This document shows, piece by piece, positions 16,840-26,532 of a stretch of DNA of 64,000 nt. Source of the stretch: Ancylomarina sp. 16SWW S1-10-2 (GTDB lineage: Bacteria; Bacteroidota; Bacteroidia; Bacteroidales; Marinifilaceae); contig NZ_SADB01000014.1 in the NCBI RefSeq assembly GCF_009669305.1, positions 52,041 through 116,040 on the forward strand. The letters are read 5' to 3'. Within the stretch, counting starts at the first letter, position 1, and each line of letters opens with the position of its first letter. Both the position numbers and the translations under genes were made by a program. A model generated the notes under the pieces. The model made no database searches. It was not told the origin of the DNA and worked only from the letters and a program-made list of their open reading frames with translations.

Positions 16840-19464
16840 ATGAAAAAGATAGTAATAGGATTGATCTTGTTTTTTGTATTCGTTGCTGGAATATCTCATG
16901 CACAAGAAAAAATCAAAGTAGCATGTGTTGGTAACAGTATAACCTTTGGAGCTCGAATTAAAGATCGCATTAAAGATGCATATCCTGTAGTACTTGGTAA
17001 TATGCTGGGTGAGGGGTACGAGGTGCAGAATTTTGGTGTGTCTGCAAGAACGATACTTAAAAAAGGTGATCATCCATACAGTAAAGAGGCAACATTTGAG
17101 GCTGCAAAAGATTACAATCCTGATATTGTAATCTTCAAATTAGGTACAAATGATACAAAGGCTCGTAACTGGAAGTTCAAAAATGAATTGGAAGAGGATT
17201 TAACCGATTTGATAAGTGAATTTACTGGGCTTCCATCGCATCCTAAAGTCTATTTGTGCAAACCAGTACCTGCTTTTACCGATAAATTATCTAAAAAAAT
17301 AAATGACTCCATTTTAGTGAATGGAGTTATTCCTATTTTAGAGCGCGTGGCAAAAAAAATGGAATTGAATGTGATTGATCTCAGAACTCCATTTTTAAAT
17401 AAAGCCAACTTATTTCCAGATAAAATTCATCCAAATGCCGAAGGTGCAGCACAGATGTCAGCTTTAATTTATAAATCAATTACTGGGCAACAGTCTCAAT
17501 ACAAATCATTAAAGTATCTTGGGGTAGAATCTAAATGGAAAGGATTTAGAAAATTCGATTTTCAGTTTCATCCTATGTATACTGGTGCTGGAAGAATTAA
17601 AAAAAGAGGAGCTTTTTTGGGTTCGCATGAAAGAATACAAGCCCGACTTGTTGTACCTAATAAGGCATTAGCAGGTAATCCATGGGTGTGGCGTGCTCGC
17701 TTTCCCGATTGGCATACCGAAATGGATAGTATTCTTTTAAGTAAAGGATTTCATATTGCCTATTTGAATACTAATAATCGTTTTGGTAGTCCTAAAGCCA
17801 TGGAGCTTTGGGATGCTTTTTACGAATATTTGACTCAAATGCATGGGCTTTCCGAAAAAGTATCACTTGAAGGAGTAAGCCGTGGAGGATTATTTGTGTA
17901 CGGGTGGGCAAAACAAAATCCTGAAAAGATAAATTGTATTTATGCAGAAGCTCCTGTTTGCGATTTTAAAACTTGGCCCGCTGGTTTTGGATTGAGCGAA
18001 GGAAGTAAAAACTCATGGATCAAACTTAAAGAGGAATATGGGTTTAAATCAGATGCAGAAGCTAAGGCTTGGGCTAATCAGCCTTTAGATAGCTTACAAA
18101 ACTTAGCTAAGGCTAAAGTTCCTATTATGCACATGGTCGGTTTGCAAGATAAAGTTGTACCTCCTACTGAAAATACATTTAAGCTCGTTGACCGATACAT
18201 AAAGTTGGGCGGTCCGGCTACAATAATTCCTTGTACTAAGGGCAAACAAAAACTTCAAGGACATCATTTTCCGATAGAGACACCTATGTTGGGAGCCGAT
18301 TTTATTATTTATAATACAAACTTGCCTAAAGAATTATTGCCTTCTAAAAATTATCACAATATAAGAGGAGGTATACGCAATAGTTTACTGAAGTTTAAGC
18401 GTGATAAAAAAGGAAGAGTTGCATTTTTAGGAGGTTCAATTACGCATAATAGAGGCTGGCGTGACAGTATTTGTAGTTATCTTCAAACTCGTTTTCCCGA
18501 TACTGAGTTTGATTTTGTAGCAGCAGGAATTCCATCAATGGGAACTACACCTGCAGCTTTTAGGTTAGTTCGCGATGTTTTATCTAAAGGGTCGGTAGAC
18601 TTACTTTTTGAAGAAGCAGCTGTTAATGATGCCGGCAATGGAAGATCTGATTTGGAACAGACTAGAGCAATGGAAGGAATTGTTCGTCATGTAAGACAGG
18701 AAAACCCAGAAGCGGATATTGTGTTGATGCATTTTGTTGATCCGAATAAGATCGAAACATATCGAAGCGGAAAAATACCTCAGGTGATTCAAAATCATGA
18801 AAAGATAGCTAGTTATTATAATCTTCCTTCTATTAATTTGGCTAAAGAAGTAAGCGATAGAATTGATGCAGGTGAATTTACCTGGGAAGATGATTTTAAA
18901 AATTTACATCCTTCACCTTTCGGACAGGGGATTTATGCACATTCTATGCTTCAATTTCTTGACGATGCATTTTTGGGGCACATTGATACTGATGATAAAA
19001 TAGCGATTTATAAACTGCCTCAGCCTATCGATTTAGCTAATTACGATAATGGCATGTTAGTTTTGGCTGAAAATGCACGGTTTGGTAAAGCTTGGGAAAT
19101 AGTTGAAGATTGGATCCCAGCAGATAAAAAGAAAACAAGGCCTAATTATAACAAAGTACCTATGCTTGTTGGAGAACAAAATTCGGGGATACTAAAATTT
19201 TCGTTCGAAGGAAATACTGTTGGTATTGCAGTGGCTTCAGGACCAGATGCGGGAATTATTGAATACTGTGTTGATGGAGGTAGTTGGCAAAAACAAGATC
19301 TTTTTACCCGTTGGAGTAAGAATTTACATTTGCCTTGGTACTATACTTTAGCAACCGATTTGGACAATAAAAATCATACTTTAAAGGTTCGTATTAGCGA
19401 AGAAAAAAATAAACAGAGCATCGGACATGTGTGCCGTATTAGGTACTTTTTTGTGAATAATTAA
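16840..19464 (+). CDS. Three-domain secreted esterase (SGNH - alpha/beta-hydrolase - SGNH)
   Basis: The 874-residue protein has a signal peptide ending at SHAQ (about 22) and three separate hydrolase domains. Domain 1 (about 25-215) is an SGNH esterase: Ser33 in GNSITFG, GTND at 102-105, Asp194/His197 in DKIHP. Domain 2 (about 230-490) is an alpha/beta-hydrolase: GVSRGG with Ser347, Asp437 in LQDKV, and His475/His476. Domain 3 (about 520-715) is a second SGNH: Ser533 in GGSITHNRG, VND at 595-597, and LHPS with His690. A beta-rich tail of about 150 residues ends the chain. All three triads look intact, so it may remove several acyl groups from one glycan. Confidence 0.85.
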   Translation: MKKIVIGLILFFVFVAGISHAQEKIKVACVGNSITFGARIKDRIKDAYPVVLGNMLGEGYEVQNFGVSARTILKKGDHPYSKEATFEAAKDYNPDIVIFKLGTNDTKARNWKFKNELEEDLTDLISEFTGLPSHPKVYLCKPVPAFTDKLSKKINDSILVNGVIPILERVAKKMELNVIDLRTPFLNKANLFPDKIHPNAEGAAQMSALIYKSITGQQSQYKSLKYLGVESKWKGFRKFDFQFHPMYTGAGRIKKRGAFLGSHERIQARLVVPNKALAGNPWVWRARFPDWHTEMDSILLSKGFHIAYLNTNNRFGSPKAMELWDAFYEYLTQMHGLSEKVSLEGVSRGGLFVYGWAKQNPEKINCIYAEAPVCDFKTWPAGFGLSEGSKNSWIKLKEEYGFKSDAEAKAWANQPLDSLQNLAKAKVPIMHMVGLQDKVVPPTENTFKLVDRYIKLGGPATIIPCTKGKQKLQGHHFPIETPMLGADFIIYNTNLPKELLPSKNYHNIRGGIRNSLLKFKRDKKGRVAFLGGSITHNRGWRDSICSYLQTRFPDTEFDFVAAGIPSMGTTPAAFRLVRDVLSKGSVDLLFEEAAVNDAGNGRSDLEQTRAMEGIVRHVRQENPEADIVLMHFVDPNKIETYRSGKIPQVIQNHEKIASYYNLPSINLAKEVSDRIDAGEFTWEDDFKNLHPSPFGQGIYAHSMLQFLDDAFLGHIDTDDKIAIYKLPQPIDLANYDNGMLVLAENARFGKAWEIVEDWIPADKKKTRPNYNKVPMLVGEQNSGILKFSFEGNTVGIAVASGPDAGIIEYCVDGGSWQKQDLFTRWSKNLHLPWYYTLATDLDNKNHTLKVRISEEKNKQSIGHVCRIRYFFVNN

Positions 19465-19536
19465 CTATCAATTAAATATGCTTATAATGGTTCATTTATA
19501 GGTGGATTACTTGCTAAAGTATCTGAATAATAGGAA

Positions 19537-19580
19537 GAAGCGGTATTGTTGCACAAGCTAACAATACCGCTTCTTTCATT
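19537..19580 (+). terminator. Rho-independent terminator (copy B)
   Basis: A perfect 14-base-pair stem (19537-19550 with 19560-19573) with a nine-base loop is followed by TTTCATTT. Compared with the hairpin at 3688, one A-T pair has become T-A, so pairing is kept. Confidence 0.8.
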
Positions 19581-19655
19581 TAGAATACAACATTTGACTT
19601 ATTTTTTGGAATTATTTTTTGATTCCTTAGAGTCTATTTATGGCTAATTTGCAGG
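19537..19655 (+). repeat. Duplicated terminator-plus-upstream-region cassette, copy B
   Basis: Matches 3688-3815 in order: hairpin, AACATTTGACTTATT block, TTTTTTGGAAT block, TTTATGGCTAATTTG block. A TTTTTTG at 19615-19621 and TAATTTG at 19645-19651 could be minus-33 and minus-7 elements for the GH29 unit. The rest of the 308-base gap 19465-19772 holds no gene. Confidence 0.55.
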
Positions 19656-19772
19656 AGTTAATTAAATATTTAAAACGATTGTTATTTCTGATTGAAATTT
19701 ATATTGTTTTTTTGATTTGGTGATAGGTTTCACCTAAGAAAGTTAGCATTTGTTAAAAAGAACCATAAAATT

Positions 19773-21719
19773 ATGCAAATGAAAAACATTTTAAAAACAA
19801 GCTTAATGTTTGTAATTTACATTGCCATGGTATCGGTATTTGTCCAATGTAATAATACAGCAAACAAAAGCAAACAAGAAAACCATACCCCAATTATACC
19901 ACCTGAACCTCGTTTGCAGATGGATATAGCAGAAGGTAGTGCTGATCTACAATGGTGGCGTGATGCTCAAGCAACTCGTGAACAACGTATAGAAGCCTGG
20001 CGTGATGCACGTTTTGGATGTTTTATTCATTGGGGAGCTTCTTCTGTGCTTGGTAGTAGTTGGAAAGGAAAAGCCTACGGTGGTTATGGAGAACATATAC
20101 AACGAATGGCAAAAATTCCTTGTGAGGAATACCGAGAAAAAGTTGTTGGTAGTTTTAATCCCATTAAGTTTGATGCAGATGAGTGGGCGAGAATTATCAA
20201 GGCCGCTGGTATGAAATATGTAATAATCACAGCAAAACATCATGATGGCTTTGCCATGTTTGATTCGGATGCTAGTGATTACAATGTTGTAGACGCCACT
20301 CCATTTGGCCGTGACCCAATGGCGGAGCTAAAAGCTGCTTGTGATAAAAATGGATTGAAATTTGGATTTTATTATTCACATGCATTTGACTGGGGAGAAC
20401 CTAATGGCTCGGGTAATGATTGGGATTATGAAAATCCAGGTGGTGACAGACACCTGTTTACTGAAAAAGATGCTAAGTGGTTTGACGTGCATCCAGAGAT
20501 CGCTCCACGAATACGTACATATGTTGATGAGAAATCAATACCGCAAGTGGTTGAACTCGTTAATAAGTATGATCCTGATTTCTTATGGTTTGATACTCCG
20601 CATAAACTACCACCCGAAGAGAACCTTCGTATTTTAAAAGCTGCTCGAACTGCCAAACCAAGCATCGTAATCAATAGTCGTGTGGTGTCTGGTTATGATG
20701 GAATACCGGCACCAGGGCATTTTGGCGATTATGCAAGCACTGGTGACCGTGCTGTTGATTTTCCAACAAAAGAAGGCGACTGGGAAGCCATTCCTACTAC
20801 TAATGAATCATATGGTTATAATGCTAACGATGATAGTCATAAAACACCAGAATTTTTGGTTCAAGTTTTGGTGAAAGCGGTTGCCAGAGGTGGAAATATG
20901 TTGCTTAATATTGGACCAAAAGGTGATGGCGAAATTGATGCCATAGATGTTGATATTCTTAAGGGTATTGGTAAGTGGATGGATGTAAATGAGACGAGTA
21001 TTCGTGGTACAGAGCGTACAACACTACCAGTACAAGCATGGGGAGAATCTACACGAAAGAAAAATACATTTTACTTACAGGTGTTCGATTGGCCTACCAA
21101 CGGTGTTCTCCAATTAGGGGGGGGTTTAGGTAAGGTGAATAAAGCATATCTTCTATCTGATAAAAATCAAACTGCTCTATCACATAAACGTACAGATAAA
21201 AGAACGTTGCAATTTGAGGTTCCAGTGGAAGCACTTGATTTAGCGAGCAGTGTAATAGTTGTTGATGTTGATGATGCAGAGAATGTCGATTCACATCGTT
21301 TAATTTCAACAAACCAAAACAATATGCTTCGTGCTTTCGATGGAATAGCTGTTGGTGGTAAATTCAAATATGGAAACGGTAAAATAACCAATAACGGTGT
21401 TTCTAGTTGGAAAGATAATAATCAAGCTATGACATGGCCAGTATATTTAACTGAAGCCTGTAAATTTAATGTAGTTGCCGAATATAAAAGATCCAAGCAA
21501 TCAAATAAGTTTATTGTTGAGGCTGGTAATACAACATTATCAGGCATAACACAATCGGACGAAAGAAGATCTAGAGATAAAGACTATATTAAACAAGAGC
21601 TTGGAAGTGTGAGCCTTTCATCAGGAAACCAAATGATTAAGATACACGCCGACAGTATTCCAGAGGGAGATCTTATGGAATTACGTGCTTTGCATTTAAT
21701 CCCACTTTCAGGGGAATAA
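19773..21719 (+). CDS. GH29 alpha-L-fucosidase with C-terminal accessory region
   Basis: A 648-residue exported protein; the signal ends near Cys26 and may be of lipoprotein type, and a second ATG two codons in is equally possible. The GH29 barrel spans about 60-420: ARFGCFIHWGASSV, ITAKHHDGFAMFDS, then the nucleophile Asp274 in FLWFDTPHKL. A beta-sandwich follows, then an extra C-terminal domain of about 120 residues (from about 520) of a type often used for carbohydrate binding. GH29 enzymes are retaining alpha-L-fucosidases; the longer form with an accessory domain differs from the 461-residue paralogue at 25034, suggesting a different linkage or aglycone preference. Confidence 0.92.
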   Translation: MQMKNILKTSLMFVIYIAMVSVFVQCNNTANKSKQENHTPIIPPEPRLQMDIAEGSADLQWWRDAQATREQRIEAWRDARFGCFIHWGASSVLGSSWKGKAYGGYGEHIQRMAKIPCEEYREKVVGSFNPIKFDADEWARIIKAAGMKYVIITAKHHDGFAMFDSDASDYNVVDATPFGRDPMAELKAACDKNGLKFGFYYSHAFDWGEPNGSGNDWDYENPGGDRHLFTEKDAKWFDVHPEIAPRIRTYVDEKSIPQVVELVNKYDPDFLWFDTPHKLPPEENLRILKAARTAKPSIVINSRVVSGYDGIPAPGHFGDYASTGDRAVDFPTKEGDWEAIPTTNESYGYNANDDSHKTPEFLVQVLVKAVARGGNMLLNIGPKGDGEIDAIDVDILKGIGKWMDVNETSIRGTERTTLPVQAWGESTRKKNTFYLQVFDWPTNGVLQLGGGLGKVNKAYLLSDKNQTALSHKRTDKRTLQFEVPVEALDLASSVIVVDVDDAENVDSHRLISTNQNNMLRAFDGIAVGGKFKYGNGKITNNGVSSWKDNNQAMTWPVYLTEACKFNVVAEYKRSKQSNKFIVEAGNTTLSGITQSDERRSRDKDYIKQELGSVSLSSGNQMIKIHADSIPEGDLMELRALHLIPLSGE

Positions 21720-21977
21720 TTAAAAAATTACAGATCCCGATTAGAATAAGTTTAAAATGGCGGAGCATATTATGGTTAATTTATTGAAGTTTTTAAGACA
21801 TAACCAAATGCTAATAATGTATAAAAATAATAGCTAGGATAGTCGTAAATTCAAGAGTTGTAGCCTGTCGACTGGAACGCTCTAGGTAACCGACTGCTAT
21901 TCTTACACTTACCGTTTGGTATTACTCAAGATTCTAGAATTAGCATTAAATTGATATAAAAAATTGAAGTATTAAAC

Positions 21978-23117
21978 ATGAAAAAATTAATTATTAAATA
22001 TAGCTTTTACATACTGCCTATTCTGTTTACGCTCCAGTCATTTGCGCAAGGAGATGTTTCTTCAGTTGGAAAAAAAGTAACAACTGAGTTAAACGACAAT
22101 GTAAATTTAATTCGCCCTAATAATGATAAAATTGCATATAACGGTGTGCTTTTTTCGGTTGTAACAGAAACGCAAGCCGAGTTGCATCGCTACTCCAAGG
22201 ACTATTTTGATTTTGGAATGGATGGTACAATTGATTTGACTAAAGCAAGAACTCAACCAGGTGTCAGTATAAGTTTCAAAACAAACAGCCCCATAGTCAA
22301 ACTAAAATTTGCCAATTTAGAAAACAGCTCAATCAGGAAGAAAAAATTTACTGTTTTTCAGAATGGCGTATTGGCGTATGATAATATTTTCGATTTGGAA
22401 TTTACCATTGCAAACCCAGCCAAAGATACTACAGAGTGGGAAGTTTATTTGCCCAACTTTTCAGGGGTAAAGTTTTTAGGCTTAGAATTAACGAGCGACT
22501 TTGTTTTATATGATATACCTGATGAAAACAAACCGTTGTACATGGCTATAGGCAACTCAATAACACATGGAGTTGGACAACCAGGAACAATTGAATCATA
22601 CCCCTATAAAGTTGCTAATGCGTTGGGATTCAGACATGTTAATTTGGCTACTGGGGGTTCGCGCATTTCAGATGAAACAGTGAGAAACTTTAATGATGTA
22701 TCGCCTCGTCTTATAACTATTTTATGGGGGTATAATGATGTAAATCAAGAAAAAACACTGTTAGAAGTTATGCCCGAATATGATTCTCTAGTAAGTCGCC
22801 TATGTACTAAATTACCACAGACAGATATCTATTGTATTTTACAGACCTTTACTACTACTGTAGTTGGTAGAAAGAATGATGATAATCGCATCGATTCATT
22901 ACGAAATTGGACAAGCTCAATTGTAAAAAAGCTTCAAAAAAAATATAGCAACTTGTATCTTATTGATGGTGTAGATTATGTAACGTCAGAAGCAGACTTA
23001 AAAGATCAGGTGCATTTAAATATTCAGGGAGCTGAAAAATTAGCCAAAGGTATTGTTAATGAATACAAAGCTAATAACTGTAGCCAATCAGACAAAGATG
23101 CCTCCAAAAATAGATAA
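21978..23117 (+). CDS. Two-domain SGNH esterase (CE2-like)
   Basis: The 379-residue protein has a signal peptide ending at SFAQ (residue 24). Residues about 50-180 form a beta-rich domain and residues about 185-365 an SGNH domain, an order like that of CE2 acetylesterases. Catalytic blocks are in normal order: Ser194 in IGNSITHG, the glycine block in NLATGGS, GYND at 251-254, and Asp343/His346 in DQVHL. It probably deacetylates sugar units in the periplasm. A 258-base gap separates it from the GH29 gene before it; the SASA-type esterase follows after 70 bases. Confidence 0.8.
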   Translation: MKKLIIKYSFYILPILFTLQSFAQGDVSSVGKKVTTELNDNVNLIRPNNDKIAYNGVLFSVVTETQAELHRYSKDYFDFGMDGTIDLTKARTQPGVSISFKTNSPIVKLKFANLENSSIRKKKFTVFQNGVLAYDNIFDLEFTIANPAKDTTEWEVYLPNFSGVKFLGLELTSDFVLYDIPDENKPLYMAIGNSITHGVGQPGTIESYPYKVANALGFRHVNLATGGSRISDETVRNFNDVSPRLITILWGYNDVNQEKTLLEVMPEYDSLVSRLCTKLPQTDIYCILQTFTTTVVGRKNDDNRIDSLRNWTSSIVKKLQKKYSNLYLIDGVDYVTSEADLKDQVHLNIQGAEKLAKGIVNEYKANNCSQSDKDASKNR

Positions 23118-23187
23118 AGAAAACAGGATGCAAAATAAGGCTGAATAAAATGCCACACAACGCTGATATAAAAATAAGAGGATCATT

Positions 23188-24825
23188 ATGAATAGAATTG
23201 TTTTAATTGTAGTTGGAATAATGCTAGCAAGTAACTGTAAGGCATTTGAGTTATCCTTGCCAAGTATTTTTGCAGATCAAATGATTTTACAACGTAATCA
23301 GAATGTGCCCGTATGGGGAATAACAGAAACAGATGCTATAATTGAGGTTTCATTTGCAGGGCAAAGTAAGACTGTAAAAGCGGATGCAAATGGAAATTGG
23401 CGGATTGATTTAGAGCCAATGACAGCTTCTTCCGAATCGCGTATTATGACGATATCATCTAAACTTAATGGTGTAGGCACTGAATTTAAAATTTTAGATG
23501 TTTTAGTTGGTGAGGTTTGGCTCGCCGGAGGACAATCAAACATGTACCGACCGTTCAGAATGCTTACCTACGAAGCCCGCGAACCTGTATATGAACCAAT
23601 TGCTGAATATTTGAGGAATGAGGAGAATATTGCAAACGACACTCTATTGCGTCAATTTAGGGTAGGTAAGGAAATTAACGTTCTTGAAGAAAAAAACGAG
23701 GGAAGAGGTACTTGGTCTAAAGCTGTAAAAGGACCGGTACATGAATTTGGTGCAACAGGTTATTTTTTTGGTCGTGAATTGCGTCGCGAATTAGACGTTC
23801 CTGTAGCGATTATAGCCTGTAATCTTGGCGGAACAAAAATAGAACCATGGATACCAATGCAGGCTTATCAAAGTAATACAATACTCAAGAATTTTTATAA
23901 AAAAGAACTGGACAGCTATAAAGAAGAACTGGGTGCATGGGATCAGGAAAAGGTTGATAGTACATACCAAAAGCAACTTACAGAGTGGGAAATAAAAGCT
24001 AAGAAAGCGAAAGAAAAGGGAGAAAGCGAACCTCCCAAACCAAGAAAACAGGAACATCCCGATAGGAATAAGCAAACAGCTTCAACTTTGTACAATGCAA
24101 TGATTCATCCCTTAATTCCTTATGCCATTAAAGGTGCTATTTGGTATCAAGGGGAAAGTAATGGACAGAATCTTCCGGAGCAATATGCCATGCGTCTTAC
24201 TGCCATGGTAAAGGCTTGGCGCGAAACTTGGAATCAGAAAGATTTTCATTTTGACTTCTGTCAGTTGGCAAATTATAAAGATCCAATAGAGCAACCCATG
24301 GAAGAGGTGGATGGTTGGGTTATTGTACAGAATCAAATGCGACGTGCTTTGGATCTGATACCCAACTCTGGCATGGTAGTGTTAAACGATATTGGCGAAG
24401 CAAAAGATGTTCATCCTAAAAATAAAATAGATGTAGGGAAAAGACTTTCATTATGGGCTTTGAGTCAGGCTTATGGAAAAAATCTTGTGTACAGTGGCCC
24501 CTTGTATAAACATTCAAAAGTAAAAGGCAACAGGCTTATCATTACTTTTGATCACGTTGGTTCTGGCTTAATGACGGGTAAAAAGCATCTCTTGGAACCA
24601 GCTATTGAGGTAAATGAACCCTTAAAATGTTTCCAAATTTGTGGTGCTGACAAGCTGTGGAAATGGGCAAAAGCAGAAATTACGAACAAAAATAAAGTAG
24701 AGGTTTGGCATGAAGAGATTTCAAAACCAGTGGAAGTGAGATATGCTTGGTCTTCTAATCCTGAAGGGGCTAACTTATATAATAAAGAAGGGTTGCCCAC
24801 ATCTGTATTTACAACTAAAGATTAA
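23188..24825 (+). CDS. Sialate O-acetylesterase-type (SASA/DUF303) esterase
   Basis: A 545-residue exported protein of the PF03629 family. The N-terminal beta-domain starts with LPSIFADQMILQRNQNVPVWG, very typical of this family, then the nucleophile Ser117 in GGQSNM, a IACNLGGTKIEPW strand, GAIWYQGESN, and the acid/base pair Asp407/His409 in DVHP. Between about 235 and 290 is a charged lysine/glutamate-rich helical insert. Bacteroidota use these enzymes to remove acetyl groups from many glycans, not only sialic acids, and none of the sialic acid pathway is seen here. A close relative lies at 50707. Confidence 0.88.
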   Translation: MNRIVLIVVGIMLASNCKAFELSLPSIFADQMILQRNQNVPVWGITETDAIIEVSFAGQSKTVKADANGNWRIDLEPMTASSESRIMTISSKLNGVGTEFKILDVLVGEVWLAGGQSNMYRPFRMLTYEAREPVYEPIAEYLRNEENIANDTLLRQFRVGKEINVLEEKNEGRGTWSKAVKGPVHEFGATGYFFGRELRRELDVPVAIIACNLGGTKIEPWIPMQAYQSNTILKNFYKKELDSYKEELGAWDQEKVDSTYQKQLTEWEIKAKKAKEKGESEPPKPRKQEHPDRNKQTASTLYNAMIHPLIPYAIKGAIWYQGESNGQNLPEQYAMRLTAMVKAWRETWNQKDFHFDFCQLANYKDPIEQPMEEVDGWVIVQNQMRRALDLIPNSGMVVLNDIGEAKDVHPKNKIDVGKRLSLWALSQAYGKNLVYSGPLYKHSKVKGNRLIITFDHVGSGLMTGKKHLLEPAIEVNEPLKCFQICGADKLWKWAKAEITNKNKVEVWHEEISKPVEVRYAWSSNPEGANLYNKEGLPTSVFTTKD

Positions 24826-25033
24826 CTACAATACATTTATGCTGGGAAAAAAAACTTTTATCACAAGCTTTTAAATAGTGTACATAATAAGTGAATGGCA
24901 TACAGAACGCAGAATCATTCATTCAGAATTAGTACAGGAAGAAATTCAAGAGATCATTTTACAAGGATGTTTTAAATCCGCATGGTAGGGTGAATATATT
25001 TTAAGATCATAAAGTAAGAAATAAAACCAGATT

Positions 25034-26419
25034 ATGAAGATACAGAATCAAACACTTGTGAGTCGAATCATGCAATGCATGTTAATCGCATTACTCTTAA
25101 TTAGTTTTGGTTGTAAACCCAAAGTTAAAGAAGTAAAAAAACTATCTGATGATGAGCGTATGGAATGGTGGCTCGATGCCAGATTTGGTATGTTTATTCA
25201 CTGGGGTGCTTATTCTGTTCCTGGTGGTGAGCGTAATGGTAAAATTTGTGGTGGAGGTGCAGAGTGGGCAATGGACAAGCTTGATTATACAATTGAGGAT
25301 TACGAAAAAGAAGTGACTGCAAAGTTTAATCCTACTGAATTCGATGCTGATTCATGGGTTGCCATGGCTAAAGATGCAGGCATGAAATATATTGTTTTAA
25401 CAACAAAACATCACGATGGATTTTGTTTATGGGACTCTAAAATTACCGATTATGATATTATGGAGGCTTCCCCATTTAAACGTGATATTGTAAAGGAACT
25501 TTCTGAAGCTTGTAAAAAAGGAGGAATTAAATTCTGTATTTATCATTCTATTGTCGATTGGCATCATCCACAAGCACAGGCTCCTTTGTATCCAAACTAC
25601 AATGCGGGTCAAAAAGATCAAACTGTTGTTAATCCCGAATTTCCAAAATACTACGAGAACTACTTAAAGCCAATGGTAAAAGAATTACTTACCAACTATG
25701 GTGATATAGGTGTTGTGTGGTTCGATGGAGATTGGATTGCCGATTATACTACCGAAATGGGAAAAGATTTATACAAAACCATTCGGGAGATTCAACCCAA
25801 TACCATTGTAAATAATCGTGTTGATAAAGGAAGAACGGGAATGGATGGAATGGATCAAGATGGTGAGTTTGCTGGCGATTTTGGTACTCCAGAACAAGAA
25901 ATTCCTGCAACAGGTATCGATACCGACTGGGAAGCATGCATGACTATGAATGGTTCATGGGGATACAAACCTTCCGATAAGCATTGGAAGAGTAATAAAG
26001 TGTTAATTCAACATTTAGTAGATATTGTATCAAAAGGAGGAAATTTTTTATTGAATGTTGGTCCTGATTCTAAAGGCTTATTTCCACCAGAGAGTGTGGA
26101 ACGTTTGAAAGCAATTGGAGAATGGACAAAAGTAAATGGAGAAGCAATTTACGGAGCAAAAGCTAGTCCTGTTAATCGTCCTGAATGGGGAAGATACACT
26201 AGAAAAGAAGGTGTTGTTTATGCACATGTGTTTGATTGGCCTGAAGATGGACAAATCAAAATTGATGGAAAGTTGAAAGTGAAAAAGGCAAGTCTACTAA
26301 CCGATGCAGGAAAAGAACTTGAAATTAAACAGTCTGGTGAAAGTAGTATTGTTGTTGTTGGGCCTAAAGTTGCTCCTGATACCATTGCTACAGTAATCAA
26401 GCTTGAACTAGCGCAATAA
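25034..26419 (+). CDS. GH29 alpha-L-fucosidase, lipoprotein
   Basis: This 461-residue protein has a lipoprotein signal (ISFGC, Cys27) and a complete GH29 domain of the short form: WWLDARFGMFIHWGAYS, LTTKHHDGFCLWDS, HSIVDWHHP, the nucleophile Asp231 in VVWFDGDW, and GGNFLLNVGPD before the C-terminal beta-sandwich. It would release L-fucose from oligosaccharides at the outer or inner membrane surface. It lacks the extra C-terminal region of the GH29 at 19773. About 208 bases with no gene precede it, so it could have its own promoter. Confidence 0.93.
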   Translation: MKIQNQTLVSRIMQCMLIALLLISFGCKPKVKEVKKLSDDERMEWWLDARFGMFIHWGAYSVPGGERNGKICGGGAEWAMDKLDYTIEDYEKEVTAKFNPTEFDADSWVAMAKDAGMKYIVLTTKHHDGFCLWDSKITDYDIMEASPFKRDIVKELSEACKKGGIKFCIYHSIVDWHHPQAQAPLYPNYNAGQKDQTVVNPEFPKYYENYLKPMVKELLTNYGDIGVVWFDGDWIADYTTEMGKDLYKTIREIQPNTIVNNRVDKGRTGMDGMDQDGEFAGDFGTPEQEIPATGIDTDWEACMTMNGSWGYKPSDKHWKSNKVLIQHLVDIVSKGGNFLLNVGPDSKGLFPPESVERLKAIGEWTKVNGEAIYGAKASPVNRPEWGRYTRKEGVVYAHVFDWPEDGQIKIDGKLKVKKASLLTDAGKELEIKQSGESSIVVVGPKVAPDTIATVIKLELAQ

Positions 26420-26532
26420 GAATAAAGAATGAAATGTTGTAATTTCATTCTAAGCAAGCATTAAAAAGCATCTGCTTTCTTATTTCTATGAAACGAGAGG
26501 GTAGGTGCTTTAATTTATCAACCAATTATAGA

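Noticed and set aside
21720-21977. Possible structured element in the GH29-CE2 gap
   Set aside because: Short matches such as ATAGTCG and CGACTGCTAT occur, but no convincing stem or terminator could be built.
26426-26451. Ten-base-pair hairpin after the GH29 gene
   Set aside because: The arms AGAATGAAAT and ATTTCATTCT pair well, but no T run follows and the next gene starts soon after, so I do not call a terminator.
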